Below the pieces are notes generated by a model that saw only the letters and a list, made by a program, of their open reading frames with translations, made no database searches and was not told where the DNA came from. Positions 1 through 5,099 of a DNA stretch of 5,099 nt are shown here, one piece after another (within the stretch, counting starts at the first letter, position 1; each line of letters begins with the position of its first letter). Location: the NCBI GenBank assembly GCA_017383785.1, contig JAFNVD010000093.1, positions 1-5,099 on the forward strand. Reading direction: 5' to 3'. Origin of the DNA: Peptococcaceae bacterium (GTDB taxonomy: Bacteria > Bacillota > Peptococcia > Peptococcales > Peptococcaceae). The position numbers were made by a program, and so were the translations under genes.

Positions 1-2
1 GT

Positions 3-536
3 GGGCAGGGCGATGAAAACGAAATTAATAAGCTGAAACTTTTGATGAACCAGTCCAATACAACGCAGGATATTTGTCCGGCAGTATCGGCTGCACTGGA
101 AAAAGCAGAACGTACCGGAGGGCCGGCAGCGGGGATGGTACTACCGGATGGCAGAATTGTTACCGGCAAAACATCCAGCACCTTAGGCTGTGCATCGGCA
201 ATGCTGCTCAATGCATTAAAAATTCTTGGGGACATCGATGATGATTATGATTTGATTGCTTCTCACGTATTAGAGCCGATTTGTTCTCTTAAAACCGATT
301 ACTTGAAGCATAGAAACCCACGATTGCATACCGACGAAGTGCTGTTGGCACTCACCATTTCTGCATTGAACAACCCTACAGCGCAGAAAGCCAAAGAGCA
401 GCTGTCCCGTTTGCAAGGAGCAGAGGCCCATTTTACTGTGATTATCAGCGACGAAGACGAACAGCTTCTGCGTCGTTTAGGCATCAACGTAAGCTGCCAG
501 CCACAGTATGAAAAGAAAAAACTGTATCACAAATAA
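3..536 (+). CDS. UPF0371/DUF1846 family protein, C-terminal part (5' end outside window)
   Basis: The reading frame is open from base 3 to the TAA at 534-536, giving about 177 residues. The family is about 490-500 residues long, so roughly the last third is present. An internal TTG at 42 could be read as a start, but in-frame family-like sequence (NKLKLLMNQ) runs through it, so the true start lies upstream of the window. Recognisable family segments are the helix before the conserved core, the stretch GRIVTGKTSSTLGCASAMLL, the LEPI...LKTDYLK segment, and the C-terminus LGINVSCQPQYEKKKLYHK, which matches my memory of the family's LGIN(V)xC...KKLYHK ending. The biochemical role of UPF0371 proteins is not established as far as I know, and no function is assigned here. 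It is probably a soluble cytoplasmic protein: no membrane segment is visible. The gene converges on ylbJ, with a shared hairpin between them. Confidence 0.9.
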   Translation, partial: GQGDENEINKLKLLMNQSNTTQDICPAVSAALEKAERTGGPAAGMVLPDGRIVTGKTSSTLGCASAMLLNALKILGDIDDDYDLIASHVLEPICSLKTDYLKHRNPRLHTDEVLLALTISALNNPTAQKAKEQLSRLQGAEAHFTVIISDEDEQLLRRLGINVSCQPQYEKKKLYHK

Positions 537-554
537 AAATGTGCAATATAAATG

Positions 555-605
555 AAAAGAGCCATTCTTTCGCTTGAGTAGTGAAGGAATGGTTCTTTTA
601 TTGTA
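555..605. terminator. Bidirectional terminator between the UPF0371 gene and ylbJ
   Basis: An inverted repeat pairs 555-571 (AAAAGAGCCATTCTTTC) with 583-599 (GAAGGAATGGTTCTTTT). It has 15 Watson-Crick pairs and two mismatches, which become G-U or A-C depending on the strand, around an 11-base loop. The outer arms are A-rich on one side and T-rich on the other, so each strand reads a hairpin ending in a U-rich run. It sits between two convergent genes, 18 bases after the UPF0371 stop. The ylbJ stop codon (598-600 on the minus strand) lies at the edge of the right arm. The U-tracts are short and partly inside the stem, so efficiency may be moderate. Confidence 0.75.
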
Positions 606-1779
606 AAATTCGACGTAATTGAGAAATGCAAGTTGAAAGAAATAACAATATAGCTAAGATGGATAGTGTAATGATAGGAACATAGAAAAATATTGACTGA
701 GTAAAAAAGGCAGTATGAGTATCTGTAAAACCGGAAAATACGGCAGAATTTAAGATTTGAGGAAAGAGACAAATAAATAATGGAATATATGCTGCGGCTA
801 GAATGCCTTGCAGTGGTCTGCACAGGCAATAGCGAACAGGTGAAATATGCTGTGACGAGAGAATGCTGCATACCTGCGCTTGGATGGATAAGCCGCTCCA
901 GCCTAAGATAAAACTGATAATCATAAGCTGTTCCAAAATATCTGCACTGCATTGCGAAGCGCTTTGCGCCCCCAGTGTCATTTCAAAGAATCCCGATGCC
1001 AGTGCGTTAGACAATTGAGGTGTAATTTGCAGAATTCCCAGCAACACTGCAAAGGGTGTTTCCAACAGTGTTAGGATACCGCTTGCATCCAGCATGGCCA
1101 GCAGTACAGAAAAAAACAGCACAAAGCCGCCGATTTGTACAATGCTGGCGATACCTTTTTGAATGGCTTGCCCAAGTATCGTACCAATGGAAGTAGTATG
1201 TTCTTTTTGGTATTGCAGCAATTGTGTAAATGCATTGCGCAATAGGTGATCATCGGGCTGAGAATGTATAAATTGCGTTTTGCACGCAGTAAATCGCAAA
1301 AGAATACCGATGGTCAAATTTGCTGCATAATGGGCGGATAACAGCAAAATACCAAGCTCAGGGGCGTGCAACATAGACACAGGAACTGCCGTTAGTAAAA
1401 AAAGAGGGCTAGAATTGTTGGTAAATGCCGCAAGACGCGCCGCCTCTTCATCGGTACATAGATTTTGTTCGCACAGTGAAGTTGTTAATATAGCCCCCAT
1501 AGGAAATCCGCTGGTAAATCCAAGAGCCAAAGCAAATCCGGCCTCGCCCGGCAAACGAAATACAGGACGCATGATAGGCTCTAGCAGTACGCCTAAAAAA
1601 CGAACAAATCCCAAAGAAAATAGCAAATTGGCCACAATAAAAAAAGGAAGTAATGAGGGCAGTAAATGGACCACCCAGGTGCGAATTCCATTGCTTGCCC
1701 CTTGGTAGGCTGCCTCCGGAAAAAGAAGCATACAGATGGTCATAAAGACAATGGCTAATAAAAATAGCAGTTTTCGCAT
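598..1779 (-). CDS. ylbJ: Sporulation integral membrane protein YlbJ
   Basis: A polytopic membrane protein of the nucleoside-recognition (Gate) type. YlbJ of Bacillus subtilis is a sigma-E-controlled mother-cell protein needed for normal spore cortex formation (established knowledge); its transported substrate, if any, is unknown. With the ATG at 1779 the product is 393 residues, close to the roughly 400 of the family. Visible features are an N-terminal hydrophobic helix at about residues 4-20, a further membrane region at about 42-66, and conserved Gate motifs GFTSGFPMGA (87-96), FTNNSSPLF (119-127) and GWSGLSIQAQV (293-303). Other hydrophobic spans lie near 215-230, 325-342 and 362-384. A GTG at 1788 gives three more residues, but ATG 1779 is preferred because GGTGA at 1785-1789 is correctly placed as its ribosome site and the predicted transcript starts near 1790, leaving no leader for the GTG. 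The gene has its own likely sporulation promoter. High confidence in family, less in exact role here. Confidence 0.92.
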   Translation of the reverse strand: MRKLLFLLAIVFMTICMLLFPEAAYQGASNGIRTWVVHLLPSLLPFFIVANLLFSLGFVRFLGVLLEPIMRPVFRLPGEAGFALALGFTSGFPMGAILTTSLCEQNLCTDEEAARLAAFTNNSSPLFLLTAVPVSMLHAPELGILLLSAHYAANLTIGILLRFTACKTQFIHSQPDDHLLRNAFTQLLQYQKEHTTSIGTILGQAIQKGIASIVQIGGFVLFFSVLLAMLDASGILTLLETPFAVLLGILQITPQLSNALASGFFEMTLGAQSASQCSADILEQLMIISFILGWSGLSIQAQVCSILSSQHISPVRYCLCRPLQGILAAAYIPLFICLFPQILNSAVFSGFTDTHTAFFTQSIFFYVPIITLSILAILLFLSTCISQLRRILQ

Positions 1780-1784
1780 ACATA

Positions 1785-1789
1785 TCACC
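1785..1789 (-). promoter_or_regulatory. Ribosome binding site deciding the ylbJ start
   Basis: On the minus strand GGTGA lies five bases before ATG 1779. The alternative GTG start at 1786-1788 is itself part of this motif, so it could not use it. This supports the ATG. Confidence 0.6.
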
Positions 1790-1796
1790 AGTATTT

Positions 1797-1826
1797 ACTG
1801 TATGAAATATAAAACAAAAATAGACC
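1797..1826 (-). promoter_or_regulatory. Candidate sigma-E (sporulation) promoter of ylbJ
   Basis: Read on the minus strand, the -10 element is CATACAGT (1804-1797), matching 7 of 8 positions of the sigma-E -10 consensus CATACAMT. Fourteen bases upstream lies GGTCTATT (1826-1819), matching 6 of 8 of the sigma-E -35 consensus GKMATATT. A 14-base spacer is within the usual 13-15. Transcription would begin near 1790, giving a leader of about 11 bases to ATG 1779. The assignment agrees with the known sigma-E control of ylbJ in B. subtilis. The -35 box overlaps the 5' side (1822-1826 on the + strand) of the tmcAL terminator stem. Motif matching was by eye only. Confidence 0.6.
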
Positions 1827-1844
1827 TGCCAAATAGACAGGTCT
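1808..1844 (-). terminator. Rho-independent terminator of tmcAL
   Basis: On the minus strand AGACCTGTC (1844-1836) pairs with GGCAGGTCT (1830-1822) over nine base pairs, including one G-U, with a five-base loop TATTT. The stem is followed by ATTTTTGTTTT, a good U-tract. It starts 12 bases past the tmcAL stop codon and separates tmcAL from ylbJ. On the + strand the region after the stem is not T-rich, so it should act only on minus-strand transcription. Confidence 0.85.
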
Positions 1845-1856
1845 GATTAGCACATA

Positions 1857-3092
1857 TTACACTTGTATTGGCGTTTGCAATAGATCCAGGTTCATGGTTC
1901 TGTTGCGTGGGTTTGTATAGCCGGTAAAATATAAATTTGTTGCTCGAATGTCTAATTCCAGAAGTTTTTGCCCTTTTGGCGATAATTCATTTTTTTGTCG
2001 TGCAGGGCGAATGACGATTGGCAATTGGGCTTTTTTCTTCATTTCTTTCAGCAACTTTTGCCCGGTAGCATTGAACCCTAATACACGGATATATTCCGGT
2101 GCTTTGGCTTCATAAGCTTTGGTAAAGCCCAGTAAAATATGCAGCAGTGTACGTTGGATACGTGTATAGGTAAAACGTTTGGATTTAATCGCCATACATA
2201 AATCATCCATTGTGTAACTATTGTCCCGTTGTGCAGCATCATAGATTCTGTTTTCAATGCCCTCAATCATATCAACGATGTTGTACAATTCTTGTGGAGA
2301 GGAACGTCTCAACAAAAACAATAAAATTTGTGCAAAATTTTCTATCTGCATCGGTGGAATGCCATCTTCCAAACATTCTTGTAAGAGCTGAGCAGAAAGT
2401 TCCGGCATATGGGCCTTCCATGTGGAGTTATTTTGCATAATATATTTACGAATGGCTGTAGCGCTGGCAAATTGCAATGGGTCTTGAGGTAAATTTTCAC
2501 TATGATAAACTCCTGCACGAGGAATAAACATAGGTGAGATAGATAGATTATAGTTTGTAATGGTTTGTAAATATTCTAACGCTAAAATATTGTTCGGTGT
2601 ATCCAGCCATTCCGCCTCAGTAATACCGTAACGGATTAATGCCGCCTGACGTGCAGCCGGATACGACATGCCTTCTGCCAGATTATCATATAAATAGCTG
2701 CGATATTGCAGAGGTTCTTCTGCCAATACTTGAGAAATACGCTGTAAAGCTTTCAGCATATCAAAAGAGTCACTGCTTTCTACCCCGCAGGACAAATGGC
2801 TTACCACACCGGTAGATGCTAACGTTAATACGGCTCCTTCTGCAAAATATCCGGCACTGCGGGTAGCAAATGCTGTGGGCAGTTCTAATACCAAATCTGC
2901 CCCGCCATATAATGCGGCTTGCGCTCGGGTCCATTTATCAAAGATGGCCGGTTCGCCTCGCTGTGTAAAATTACCGCTCATTACGGCAATGACACCATCG
3001 GCATCCGGCAGCTGCGCTTTTGTTTGGTCGATATGATATTTGTGCCCATTATGAAACGGATTATATTCCGCCACAATCCCGACGGCTTGCAT
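1857..3092 (-). CDS. tmcAL: tRNA(Met) cytidine acetate ligase TmcAL (YlbM)
   Basis: TmcAL uses acetate and ATP, through acetyl-adenylate, to make N4-acetylcytidine at wobble position 34 of elongator tRNA(Met) in the cytoplasm (established for B. subtilis YlbM). From ATG 3092 the product is 411 residues, against about 415 in B. subtilis. The N-terminal nucleotidyltransferase domain opens with MQAVGIVAEYNPFHNGHKYH, whose HNGH (14-17) is the HxGH nucleotide-binding motif. MSGNFTQRGEPAI (38-50), DLVLELP (66-72), GMSYPAAR (140-147), PNNILALEYL (165-174) and FASATAIRK (207-215) follow. The C-terminal part is helical and charged, as in the RNA-binding region of the family. ATG 3101 is also in frame, but the AAAGGA ribosome site directly abuts it. 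The same site is nine bases from ATG 3092, where family proteins begin. It is transcribed divergently from yceD-rpmF and ends in its own terminator. One oddity is LSCGVE (100-105), where the family usually has a FGSE-like motif. Confidence 0.95.
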   Translation of the reverse strand: MQAVGIVAEYNPFHNGHKYHIDQTKAQLPDADGVIAVMSGNFTQRGEPAIFDKWTRAQAALYGGADLVLELPTAFATRSAGYFAEGAVLTLASTGVVSHLSCGVESSDSFDMLKALQRISQVLAEEPLQYRSYLYDNLAEGMSYPAARQAALIRYGITEAEWLDTPNNILALEYLQTITNYNLSISPMFIPRAGVYHSENLPQDPLQFASATAIRKYIMQNNSTWKAHMPELSAQLLQECLEDGIPPMQIENFAQILLFLLRRSSPQELYNIVDMIEGIENRIYDAAQRDNSYTMDDLCMAIKSKRFTYTRIQRTLLHILLGFTKAYEAKAPEYIRVLGFNATGQKLLKEMKKKAQLPIVIRPARQKNELSPKGQKLLELDIRATNLYFTGYTNPRNRTMNLDLLQTPIQV

Positions 3093-3131
3093 AAAAATCA
3101 TTCCTTTGTAAAAGTATTTTCGTTTACTTGT

Positions 3132-3160
3132 ATTTTAATTTACAAAATCCTTTTATGCAA
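3132..3160 (-). promoter_or_regulatory. Putative sigma-A promoter of tmcAL
   Basis: On the minus strand TTGCAT (3160-3155) and TAAAAT (3137-3132) are separated by 17 bases, with 4 of 6 and 5 of 6 matches to consensus. Transcription would begin near 3125, leaving a leader of about 33 bases before ATG 3092 that contains the AAAGGA ribosome site. The region is AT-rich, so a chance match is possible. Confidence 0.5.
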
Positions 3161-3189
3161 CACAAACCTATCTCTTATTCAATAATTTC

Positions 3190-3218
3190 TTGACATTTGG
3201 GGGTAAGATAGATATAAT
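3190..3218 (+). promoter_or_regulatory. Consensus sigma-A promoter of yceD-rpmF
   Basis: TTGACA (3190-3195) and TATAAT (3213-3218) are both perfect hexamers with the optimal 17-base spacer. Transcription should begin near 3225, giving a leader of about 48 bases to the yceD ATG. The promoter stands back to back with the tmcAL promoter; the two -35 boxes are about 29 bases apart and do not overlap. A strong constitutive promoter fits a ribosomal protein operon. Confidence 0.88.
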
Positions 3219-3272
3219 TGTAAAGGTTAAATAGTAATTGCATTTGACAGTGCTTCTGTAAGGAGTGACGAT

Positions 3273-3800
3273 ATGGCATTAGATTTAGATATTAGCCGTG
3301 TGCGCAGTGTCAAAGGCAGCAGAGAACAGTATCATTTGGAAGTTGAGTTTTTCGACTTAGAGGATGAAAACTGGACGCTGGCGAAGCCGATGGTGATTGA
3401 TGCGGAGATTTCTCATGAGAAACAGTTTCTGCAAATGAACGGTAAGCTTTCCACTGCTGTGAAGGGAGTATGCTCCCGTTGTCTAAAGCCGGTTGAATCC
3501 CCGGTAGAATGCAGCTTTGCTGAGCAATTGCTCTATGCGAAGGATGTATCGCTTTTTTCCCATTTAGAAGTTGGTGAAGTGGAAGAAAAGTACTTTATCT
3601 ATGATAACGATACTTTGGACATCACGGACATCGTTCGGGAAAGCATTTTGGCAGAATTGCCGCTCAAAATTTTGTGTGTGGAAGATTGCCAAGGATTATG
3701 TCCAAAGTGTGGAAAAAATTTAAACAATGGTCAGTGTGATTGCGATTTGCACGAGGTAGACCCTCGATTGGCTATATTAGCCACATTGATGGAAAGTTGA
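3273..3800 (+). CDS. yceD: YceD family (DUF177) zinc-binding protein, YlbN
   Basis: DUF177/YceD proteins are linked to ribosome biogenesis: in bacteria and plastids they are needed for normal 23S rRNA accumulation, and the gene typically precedes rpmF (established knowledge). The 175-residue product is the normal length. It carries a first cysteine pair in GVCSRCLKPV (C67, C70) with C80 nearby, and a C-terminal metal-type cluster CVEDCQGLCPKCGKNL...CDC (C135, C139, C143, C146, C155, C157), which is the family signature and probably binds zinc. The start is clear: ATG 3273 lies seven bases after AAGGAG (3260-3265), downstream of a consensus promoter. The TGA at 3798-3800 is 13 bases before rpmF and its final A is part of the rpmF Shine-Dalgarno, so the two genes are cotranscribed and probably translationally coordinated. 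The protein is soluble with no membrane segment. Confidence 0.93.
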   Translation: MALDLDISRVRSVKGSREQYHLEVEFFDLEDENWTLAKPMVIDAEISHEKQFLQMNGKLSTAVKGVCSRCLKPVESPVECSFAEQLLYAKDVSLFSHLEVGEVEEKYFIYDNDTLDITDIVRESILAELPLKILCVEDCQGLCPKCGKNLNNGQCDCDLHEVDPRLAILATLMES

Positions 3801-3805
3801 GGAGG
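3800..3805 (+). promoter_or_regulatory. Strong Shine-Dalgarno of rpmF overlapping the yceD stop
   Basis: AGGAGG begins with the last base of the yceD TGA and lies eight bases before ATG 3814. It is a perfect anti-16S match, as expected for a highly expressed ribosomal protein. Confidence 0.85.
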
Positions 3806-3813
3806 TGTAAAGA

Positions 3814-4008
3814 ATGGGTGTAGCACCAAGTAAACGTTCTAAAGCTAGAACAAGAAGAAAAAGAACTGCATGGTCCAGATTAACAGCTGCTGGTACAATG
3901 GAATGCCCACAGTGCCATGAAGTAAAACTGCCACACAGAGTTTGCCCATCTTGCGGTTACTATAAAGGCCGTGAAGTAGTAGCAAAAAATCCTGTAGCTG
4001 CTGAATAA
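3814..4008 (+). CDS. rpmF: 50S ribosomal protein L32 (bL32)
   Basis: L32 is a small structural protein of the large ribosomal subunit. The 64-residue product has the typical strongly basic N-terminus (SKRSKARTRRKRTAW, about 6-20) and the zinc-ribbon form of the protein, with two CxxC pairs: CPQC (C31, C34) and CPSC (C44, C47) around the conserved LPHRVCPSCGYYKGREV. This is the zinc-containing (C+) paralogue type. No zinc-free copy is visible in the window. The gene is the second in the yceD-rpmF operon, with AGGAGG at ideal spacing. It is followed by a strong terminator rather than by plsX or fatty-acid genes, which often come next in other bacteria. Confidence 0.98.
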   Translation: MGVAPSKRSKARTRRKRTAWSRLTAAGTMECPQCHEVKLPHRVCPSCGYYKGREVVAKNPVAAE

Positions 4009-4060
4009 TTCATGACAGACAATGCATGCGAAATTCAAAAGTATATAGCTATACACTTTG

Positions 4061-4088
4061 AAAGACAGTCGACGGACTGTCTTTTTTT
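4061..4088 (+). terminator. Rho-independent terminator of yceD-rpmF
   Basis: AAAGACAGTC (4061-4070) and GACTGTCTTT (4075-4084) form a perfect ten-base-pair stem with a four-base GACG loop, continuing into a run of seven T (4082-4088). It lies 52 bases after the rpmF stop. The opposite strand lacks a U-tract after the stem, so it is unidirectional. Confidence 0.95.
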
Positions 4089-4121
4089 GTTTACTTTCTT
4101 GTATTTTTATTACGGCTTTTG

Positions 4122-4151
4122 TTGTCAAGTAGTAGCAATTAATGATATAAT
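4122..4151 (+). promoter_or_regulatory. Sigma-A promoter of the M20D amidohydrolase gene, with extended -10
   Basis: TTGTCA (4122-4127, 5 of 6) and TATAAT (4146-4151, 6 of 6) are 18 bases apart, and TG at 4143-4144 makes an extended -10 (TGATATAAT). Transcription would begin near 4158, 28 bases before ATG 4186. It lies downstream of the rpmF terminator, so the gene is an independent unit. Confidence 0.8.
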
Positions 4152-4173
4152 ACTCAATAATGTTTCATAGAAA

Positions 4174-4178
4174 GAGGG
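4174..4178 (+). promoter_or_regulatory. Ribosome binding site of the M20D amidohydrolase gene
   Basis: GAGGG precedes ATG 4186 by seven bases, fixing that start over the in-frame downstream ATG at 4204, which has no such site. Confidence 0.7.
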
Positions 4179-4185
4179 TATTTCC

Positions 4186-5099
4186 ATGAATGTAGAATTG
4201 ATTATGAAAGCAGCAAAACAATATGAGGAACAGATGATTGCAGACCGTCGCAAACTGCACAGCTGTCCAGGTATTGGATTTGATTTAGATGACACAGTAG
4301 CCTATGTAAAAGCAGAATTAACCGCTATGGGCTATGAGCCTCAGGATTGCGGTAAAGCCGGTGTAGTAGCGTTGGCCGGTGGTAAAAAGCCCGGTAAAGT
4401 ATTTTTACTGCGTGCCGATATGGATGCACTGCCTATGGCGGAAGAATCCGGTGAAGAATTTGCATCTGACAACGGTTATATGCATGCGTGTGGTCATGAT
4501 TTGCATACAACAATGCTGTTGGGTGCCGCACGTATTTTAAAAGAATATGAAGATGAAATCGAAGGTACTATCAAATTAATGTTCCAGCCTGCAGAAGAAA
4601 TTTTTGAAGGTGCTCACGACATGATTATGGCCGGTGTACTGGAAAACCCAACAGTAGATGCTGGTATGATGATGCATGTAACAGCAGGTATGCCATTTCC
4701 GGCAGGGACACCTCTTATTATGTCTCCGGGTGTAAGCGCATCTGCTTGTGACTTCTTTGAAATCAAAATTCAGGGCAAAGGCTGCCATGGTTCTCAGCCT
4801 GAACTGGGTGTAGACCCGATTACCGTAGCAGCACATATGGTGTTGGCATTGCAGGAAATCAATGCACGTGAAATCAGTATGTATGATACAGCTGCATTGA
4901 CTTTGGGTACTTTACAGGCAGGAACCGTAAATAATATTATTCCGGATACAGCGGTAATCAAAGGCAGTTTGCGTACTGTGGATGAAGAATTACGTGCAAA
5001 TGTTAAAACACGTATTCAGGAAATTGCTACCGGTATTGCTAAGGTATATCGTGCAGAAGCAGAAGTGATTTTTGGCAGTGGATGCCCATCTTTATTAAA
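4186..5099 (+). CDS. M20D-family amidohydrolase / metallopeptidase (3' end outside window)
   Basis: Members hydrolyse amide bonds of N-acyl amino acids or related small substrates in the cytoplasm using a di-metal centre; hippurate hydrolase, N-acetyldiaminopimelate deacetylase and indole-acetyl-amino-acid hydrolase belong here. The exact substrate cannot be read from this sequence. The window holds 304 codons of an expected 380-400. The catalytic domain shows RADMDALPM (76-84), HACGHDLHTTMLLGAA (100-115) and FQPAEE (133-138). By family comparison the metal ligands are C102, H104, E138 and H164, with E137 the probable general base. The last His ligand would lie past the window end. The lid/dimerisation domain follows, with GKGCHGSQPELGVDPI (197-212) and GTVNNIIPDTAVIKGSLRT (246-264). 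GAGGG (4174-4178) lies seven bases before ATG 4186. It has its own promoter. No stop or frameshift is seen. Confidence 0.92.
   Translation, partial: MNVELIMKAAKQYEEQMIADRRKLHSCPGIGFDLDDTVAYVKAELTAMGYEPQDCGKAGVVALAGGKKPGKVFLLRADMDALPMAEESGEEFASDNGYMHACGHDLHTTMLLGAARILKEYEDEIEGTIKLMFQPAEEIFEGAHDMIMAGVLENPTVDAGMMMHVTAGMPFPAGTPLIMSPGVSASACDFFEIKIQGKGCHGSQPELGVDPITVAAHMVLALQEINAREISMYDTAALTLGTLQAGTVNNIIPDTAVIKGSLRTVDEELRANVKTRIQEIATGIAKVYRAEAEVIFGSGCPSLL

Noticed and set aside
42..44. TTG as a true start of the UPF0371 gene
   Set aside because: The frame is open to the window edge with family-like residues before it, and no ribosome site is seen, so the gene is simply cut by the window.
527..952. 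A 141-codon minus-strand open frame over the end of ylbJ
   Set aside because: It overlaps ylbJ in another frame and resembles no family. ylbJ carries conserved motifs throughout this stretch.
1415..1708. A 97-codon + strand open frame inside ylbJ
   Set aside because: It is antisense to a clearly recognised membrane protein gene, with basic low-complexity translation and no family resemblance: a shadow frame.
3247..3259. Small hairpin ACAG/CTGT beside the yceD ribosome site
   Set aside because: Four base pairs with a five-base loop is too weak to propose an RNA regulator or L32 autoregulatory structure.
3244..3272. A second TTGACA at 3244-3249 upstream of yceD
   Set aside because: At 17 bases downstream there is only GACGAT, and the ATG follows at once. 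There is no room for a -10 and leader, so it is a chance hexamer.
4041..4054. Palindrome TATAGCTATA after rpmF
   Set aside because: It is a short AT-rich self-complementary run just before the terminator, too short for a stable hairpin and with no loop or matching second copy.

Overview
The window looks like an ordinary chromosomal segment from a low-to-moderate-GC, spore-forming Firmicute, most probably a clostridium. The evidence is a YlbJ-type sporulation membrane protein, Bacillus-like Shine-Dalgarno sites (AGGAGG, AAGGAG), near-consensus sigma-A promoters, a candidate sigma-E promoter and classical hairpin-plus-U-tract terminators. I cannot place it at genus level from sequence alone.

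Layout, left to right. (1) The 3' end of a UPF0371/DUF1846 gene on the + strand, cut by the window start. (2) A short convergent terminator. (3) ylbJ on the - strand, an integral membrane sporulation protein, with a candidate sigma-E promoter directly upstream. (4) A terminator that ends the next gene, tmcAL (ylbM), also on the - strand, which encodes the tRNA(Met) cytidine acetate ligase. (5) A 171-bp (or 180-bp, with the preferred tmcAL start) divergent intergenic region with one promoter in each direction. The + promoter is a perfect TTGACA-N17-TATAAT. (6) yceD (ylbN, DUF177) and rpmF (ribosomal protein L32) as a tight + strand operon closed by a strong terminator. (7) An independently promoted M20D-family amidohydrolase, cut by the window end.

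ylbJ, ylbM, ylbN and rpmF lie close together in Bacillus subtilis too (from memory), so the middle of the window is a conserved neighbourhood. The tmcAL/yceD/rpmF part concerns translation: wobble-base acetylation of elongator tRNA(Met), large-subunit rRNA/assembly support and a 50S protein. ylbJ appears separated transcriptionally by a terminator and its own sporulation promoter. The flanking UPF0371 and M20D genes have no evident functional link to this core.

I found no mobile element, CRISPR array, RNA gene, prophage part or defence system. All protein-coding space is accounted for by known families, and I see no undescribed system. The most noteworthy observations are regulatory: a sigma-E-like promoter whose -35 box lies inside the upstream gene's terminator, and a convergent terminator whose stem runs into the ylbJ stop codon.
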